Source: Thermomicrobiales bacterium (lineage in GTDB: Bacteria > Chloroflexota > Chloroflexia > Thermomicrobiales > UBA6265). From it: DNA of 61,771 nt. Location: assembly GCA_041390825.1 (NCBI GenBank), contig JAWKPF010000027.1, forward strand, positions 1-61,771, in the 5' to 3' direction. This document shows positions 58,531-61,771 of the stretch, piece after piece (position 1 is the stretch's first letter; each line of letters starts with the position of its first letter). The position numbers and the translations under genes were made by a program. The notes under the pieces were generated by a model. It was not told where the DNA came from. It ran no database searches and saw nothing but the letters and a program-made list of their open reading frames with translations.

Positions 58531-59354
58531 GCGTTCGACGAATCGAGCTGGAGTTCGAGGACCCGCTCGTACAGTTCGGAACGGGGGCGTTCGAACTGCT
58601 TTGCAAGCACGCGCGCGATGTCCGATGGCCGCTCCCCACGCGCCAGCATCGCGCGAATGGCTTCGTCCGGATCGCCTTCGATCGACGTCGTTCCCGCACC
58701 GACCACCAGCACGAATTCGCCTTTCAGCGTTGCTTCGGCCAACCGGTCTGGCAGGTCATGTGCCGGCGCATGAATCGATTCCTCGTGCAATTTGGTCAGT
58801 TCCCGAAAGACCGCAACGGCACGGTCAGGAGCCCGCTCAGCAAGCAGCTCGGCCAACCTGGCGATGCGCGGGCCCGTTTCGAAGAGCACCAGCGGGTATC
58901 CGGTGGCAAGCGAATCCTCGAGCATCTGGTTCCGTTCGCCACTCGGTCGTGGCAGGAATCCAAGGAACGTGAACGGGCCATCCACAAGACCCGATGCGGA
59001 GACTGCCGCGAGCACCGCGGACGGACCGGGAATAGGCGCCACCCGATACCCGGCCTCGACCGCTGCCCGCACCAGGATGGCCCCTGGGTCGGAAACTGCC
59101 GGGGTTCCCGCATCGCTCACCAACGCCACATCTGCCCGCTCCAACGCCTCGAGGAAACGGCCGACGCGAGCCCGCTCATTGAACCCATGGTTGCTGAGCA
59201 ACGTGGTGGTGATTCCGAGACGCCTCAGCATTGCCCCCGTATAACGGGTGTCTTCGGCCGCGATGAGATCGACCTCGCTGAGGACCCGCAGCGCGCGCGG
59301 AGAAAGATCCTCCATGTTCCCAATCGGTGTTGCAACGACGAAGAGCGTGCCCAA
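58527..59354 (-). CDS. rsmI: 16S rRNA (cytidine1402-2'-O)-methyltransferase
   Basis: Methylates the ribose of C1402 in the ribosomal decoding centre. The 275-aa protein is a tetrapyrrole-methylase-fold enzyme with LFVVATPIGNMEDLSPRAL at the start, AEDTRYTG, VSDAGTPAVSDPG and IPGPSAVLAAVSASGL. Length fits. The start is TTG at 59354. It is convergent with rodA (4-bp overlap) and divergent from dnaX. Confidence 0.95.
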   Translation of the reverse strand: MGTLFVVATPIGNMEDLSPRALRVLSEVDLIAAEDTRYTGAMLRRLGITTTLLSNHGFNERARVGRFLEALERADVALVSDAGTPAVSDPGAILVRAAVEAGYRVAPIPGPSAVLAAVSASGLVDGPFTFLGFLPRPSGERNQMLEDSLATGYPLVLFETGPRIARLAELLAERAPDRAVAVFRELTKLHEESIHAPAHDLPDRLAEATLKGEFVLVVGAGTTSIEGDPDEAIRAMLARGERPSDIARVLAKQFERPRSELYERVLELQLDSSNA

Positions 59355-59394
59355 ATTTGTCCCCGATTTGCACCCTGACCCGTGGCCGGACTCG

Positions 59395-59403
59395 TGCTAC
59401 ATT
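59395..59403 (+). promoter_or_regulatory. Candidate extended -10 promoter of dnaX
   Basis: TGCTACATT (TGn + TACATT), 59 nt before the GTG start at 59462, in the divergent gap with rsmI. It resembles the box before the FixX-like gene. Confidence 0.4.
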
Positions 59404-59461
59404 GGCACCTACGCCTCGCGCCGATCGTTCGATCCCGCTCAGCAACTGGAGCCAAGTTCTC

Positions 59462-61303
59462 GTGTCCGCATCATCCCTCTTTCCCGAGCTTCCCGCCAGC
59501 CCTGGCGGTGAAAGCGCGGCATCGTCGCTCGGCTCTACTCAGTCGCTCTATCGGAAGCACCGCCCACAGACCTTCGACGCCGCAGAGCTGGTTGGACAGG
59601 ATGCGGTGGTCCGCACGCTCAAGAATGCAATTCGGCTCGACCGCGTCGCGCATGCGTATCTTTTCACTGGTCCGCGCGGCACCGGCAAGACCACGACCGC
59701 CCGCTTGCTCGCGAAAGCGGTCAACTGTCTCGACCCCGATCCAGATGCCCGCCCCTGCAATGTCTGCGCCGCATGCGTTGCCATCAACAACGGTTCGACG
59801 ACGGATGTCATCGAAATCGACGCAGCCAGCAACCGCGGAATCGACGACATCCGCGAACTTCGCGAACGGGTGAAGTTCGCTCCAACCTTCCTCAAGACCA
59901 AGTTCTACATCGTCGACGAAGCGCACCAGATTACAGGCGCGGCGGCCAACGCCTTTCTCAAGACCCTGGAAGAACCGCCACCGCACACCAAGTTCATCCT
60001 GGCCACCACCGACCCCGAACAGCTCTTGCCAACCATCGTTTCGCGTTGCCAGCGATTCGATTTCAAGCGATTCACTCGTGAGACGATCGTGGCGCACCTG
60101 GCAAACGTTGCCGACCGGGAAGGCGTCCCCATCGGTCAGGACGCGCTCGCGGTCATCGCCGAGCACGCCGGCGGCAGTATGCGCGATGCGCTCGGTCTTC
60201 TCGATCAACTTGCGTCCTATCGGTCGCACGATGGTGATGACGCGCAGCCGATCTCGCCTGAAGACGTTCGCAGCCTGCTTGGAATCGCCCGCAGTGAACG
60301 CGTGCTCGAGATTGCAGGAGCGCTGGCCGATCGCGACGCCGGCCGAGGACTCGCGCTCATCAACAGCGCCTTCGAGGCAGGCGAGGATCCCAGGCAACTG
60401 AATCGGCAACTCGTCGCTCTCCTGCGCGCAATCATGTTCCGCGCAGCGGGCGGCGGCGACGAAACCGATGCAGGGGTAAACGAGCTGGCCCAGCGGTTCT
60501 CGCTTGCGGACATCGCCAGACACTCAGCCCGTTTCAGCGAAATCGACTATCGCATTCGGCATGCATCGCTGCCGCAATTGCCGCTCGAAATTGCCTTCGT
60601 TCAGGCCACCCTTGACGGGTCCGCGGCGCAAGCGTCCATCCCGACGCCCGTACGGGAACCCGAACGGCAACCAGCATCCGCACCATCCCGCGTGCAGGCG
60701 CCTGAACCAACCCGGACAGAGCCCGCATCGCGCTCGGAAACGGCGGAACGACCAGCACGGCCAAGCGGCCAGACACCGATTCAGGATCCGCCTCGCACAG
60801 TCAACGAACAAGCCGAACCCGGGTCCGCCGTGAATACGCCGATCCGTTCGGTGAGCCCGGGATCGCCAATCACTGTCGAGTTGCTCCATGACCTCTGGCC
60901 AAAGATTCGGCTCGACATCAAGGCTCGTGATCGGCGCATCGAGGCCCTGCTGTCCAGCTGTGATCCCGCCAGCGTCAATGGCGCCGCGATTACCCTGGTC
61001 ACCAACTACAAGTTCCACTGGGAAAAGATGAACGAGGACGCATCGCGCGAACTCGTCGAGTCGGTGATCGGGCGATTGGTGAATCAACAGGTGTCGGTGA
61101 GCACCGAGATGCGGGGAGCAAACGGAGCCGCAAGTCAGCCAGCCCCGGCATCGACACGGGCCAGCACGCTCGCGGCGGATCACCCGCCAGCAACCGTGGA
61201 GGCTCCGGCGCCACCGGTGGCAGTGAGATCCGAGGACGAACAGACGGTGATCGACGCGGCGAAGCACCTTTTCGACGCGGAAGAGATCACTCCTCCGCGG
61301 TAG
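59462..61303 (+). CDS. dnaX: DNA polymerase III subunit gamma/tau
   Basis: Clamp-loader ATPase of the replicative polymerase. The 613-aa protein has an AAA+ domain with Walker A GPRGTGKTTTAR near residue 70, the zinc-binding Cys cluster (NCLDPDPDARPCNVCAAC), Walker B IVDEAHQ, sensor VSRCQRFDF, and the clamp-loader lid. A Pro/Ala/Glu-rich linker (about 400-490) leads to a C-terminal tau-like domain. There is no clear slippery sequence for a gamma form. GTG at 59462 has GGAG 11 nt upstream and gives a short N-terminus before the conserved YRKHRPQTF; a longer open frame upstream lacks a site. Its end overlaps the convergent final gene by 17 bp. Confidence 0.94.
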   Translation: MSASSLFPELPASPGGESAASSLGSTQSLYRKHRPQTFDAAELVGQDAVVRTLKNAIRLDRVAHAYLFTGPRGTGKTTTARLLAKAVNCLDPDPDARPCNVCAACVAINNGSTTDVIEIDAASNRGIDDIRELRERVKFAPTFLKTKFYIVDEAHQITGAAANAFLKTLEEPPPHTKFILATTDPEQLLPTIVSRCQRFDFKRFTRETIVAHLANVADREGVPIGQDALAVIAEHAGGSMRDALGLLDQLASYRSHDGDDAQPISPEDVRSLLGIARSERVLEIAGALADRDAGRGLALINSAFEAGEDPRQLNRQLVALLRAIMFRAAGGGDETDAGVNELAQRFSLADIARHSARFSEIDYRIRHASLPQLPLEIAFVQATLDGSAAQASIPTPVREPERQPASAPSRVQAPEPTRTEPASRSETAERPARPSGQTPIQDPPRTVNEQAEPGSAVNTPIRSVSPGSPITVELLHDLWPKIRLDIKARDRRIEALLSSCDPASVNGAAITLVTNYKFHWEKMNEDASRELVESVIGRLVNQQVSVSTEMRGANGAASQPAPASTRASTLAADHPPATVEAPAPPVAVRSEDEQTVIDAAKHLFDAEEITPPR

Positions 61304-61771
61304 CTGCCTCGGGAGACGGACTCGCGACGGGGCTCGCCACGGGAGACGCAACCGGACTCGCGGCTGGGGATGCAACCGGGCTCGCAACGGGCGAGCTCAC
61401 CGGCGAGGCTGGAAGAGACTCCTCATAAACGGACGAGACCTGCCCCGTGGGCGAGATGAGATAGACGGCGCCCAGCTCGTCGTCGCTCGATTCCTCCCGT
61501 ACGCTGCCGGCCACCGCGATGCCTTCAGGCGAAAAGGAAAGCCGGCTTTGGTGCAGCTCGATGGGAAGCTCAAACCGTTCGAGCGCAGCACCGTCCACTT
61601 GCATCACCCACACGGAACTCGGCTTTCGCGAGCCAGGGTTCGTCGGGTTGGTCAGGAACGTGACGACCTTCCCATCGGGTGAAACCGCAAATGCCACGAC
61701 GCTCCACGTTTCGCTGCCTGCGGGGGACGTCCAGGCCAACGTTGGGCGTCCGGTAGCCGTGTCGACATAGA
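61287..61771 (-). CDS. Partial protein with beta-propeller-like repeats and a Ser-Pro-Val-Ala tail
   Basis: The C-terminal part (about 160 residues) of a protein that continues past the window edge. Strand-like blocks such as VVAFAVSPDGKVVTFL and SRLSFSPEGIAVAGSV repeat a phrase with SPDG/SPEG turns, as in WD40- or TolB-like beta-propellers. The last 40 residues are a tandem tract of S-P-V-A units with one S-P-A-A and an acidic end. The true N-terminus, and so export and domain order, cannot be seen. Confidence 0.75.
   Translation of the reverse strand, partial: YVDTATGRPTLAWTSPAGSETWSVVAFAVSPDGKVVTFLTNPTNPGSRKPSSVWVMQVDGAALERFELPIELHQSRLSFSPEGIAVAGSVREESSDDELGAVYLISPTGQVSSVYEESLPASPVSSPVASPVASPAASPVASPVASPVASPSPEAATAEE
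61310..61409 (-). repeat. Imperfect 12-nt repeat tract encoding S-P-V-A units
   Basis: About eight diverged 12-nt units (minus-strand pattern like AGCCCGGTTGCG or AGTCCGGTTGCG) in frame, encoding Ser-Pro-Val-Ala. Synonymous differences between units argue against a recent expansion. Confidence 0.7.

Noticed and set aside
56637..59378. A plus-strand open frame of 913 codons
   Set aside because: It runs across tRNA-Gly, antisense to DUF3090, out of frame with rodA and antisense to rsmI, all of which match known families. High GC makes long stop-free shadow frames.

Overview
The window is a gene-dense, GC-rich bacterial chromosome segment of mostly housekeeping genes. It has no insertion sequence, prophage, rRNA operon or CRISPR array. 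Gene content suggests a member of the Chloroflexota, probably Thermomicrobia-like. The pointers are two LLM-type (F420/flavin) oxidoreductases, a DUF3090 protein, a form-II CoxL-like molybdoenzyme, a separate gcvPB, a large Alu-type SRP RNA, many GTG/TTG starts and S-P-V-A linker repeats. This placement is an inference from gene content, not from a marker phylogeny.

Layout. 1-7.1 kb (minus): M20 peptidase, DinG-type helicase and class II fructose-bisphosphatase run together, with rho further on. 7.2-10.3 kb (plus): sdhA-sdhB and a small three-helix membrane protein. 10.2-12 kb: large SRP RNA, 2Fe-2S ferredoxin, a small zinc-ribbon-like protein and dCTP deaminase. 12-14 kb (plus): moaA and a 2-hydroxyacid dehydrogenase. 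14-21.6 kb (minus): homocysteine methyltransferase/MTHFR, rplS, rnhB, yraN, moaB, hisS, a PIG-L deacetylase and a frameshifted galactokinase-like gene. 21.7-28.9 kb: LLM oxidoreductase, cyanophycinase and cyanophycin synthetase (plus), facing a CphA-like Mur ligase without ATP-grasp and a CPBP protease (minus). 29-35 kb: parB without parA, prfB with its programmed frameshift, a secreted HExxH peptidase, a FixX-like and a 2Fe-2S ferredoxin, and a PAP2 membrane protein. 35-45 kb: gcvPB, leuS, CPA1 antiporter, tRNA-Ala, translin-family protein, otsB, a lipoprotein, and a CysS/MshC-like ligase. 45-49 kb: CIRCE-controlled groES-groEL, then ferredoxin and MscS. 49-57 kb: CoxL-like oxidase subunit, Cu/Zn SOD, tRNA-Leu, psuG-psuK, Gfo/Idh/MocA dehydrogenase, second LLM enzyme, tRNA-Gly. 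56.7-61.8 kb: DUF3090, rodA, rsmI, dnaX and a partial beta-propeller-like protein.

Functional links. Translation and protein quality are well represented (hisS, leuS, cysS-like, prfB, rplS, rsmI, SRP RNA, groESL). Molybdenum cofactor genes moaA and moaB share the window with a CoxL-type molybdoenzyme. Cyanophycin synthesis and breakdown sit side by side. psuG-psuK is a translationally coupled pseudouridine catabolic pair.

Most worth a second look: the CphA-like protein built from the CphA N-domain and Mur domain without ATP-grasp; the succinate dehydrogenase whose only adjacent membrane partner is an unfamiliar three-helix protein; the short CysS homologue with MshC-like features in a genome that also has a PIG-L deacetylase and DUF3090; and the Alu-domain SRP RNA.
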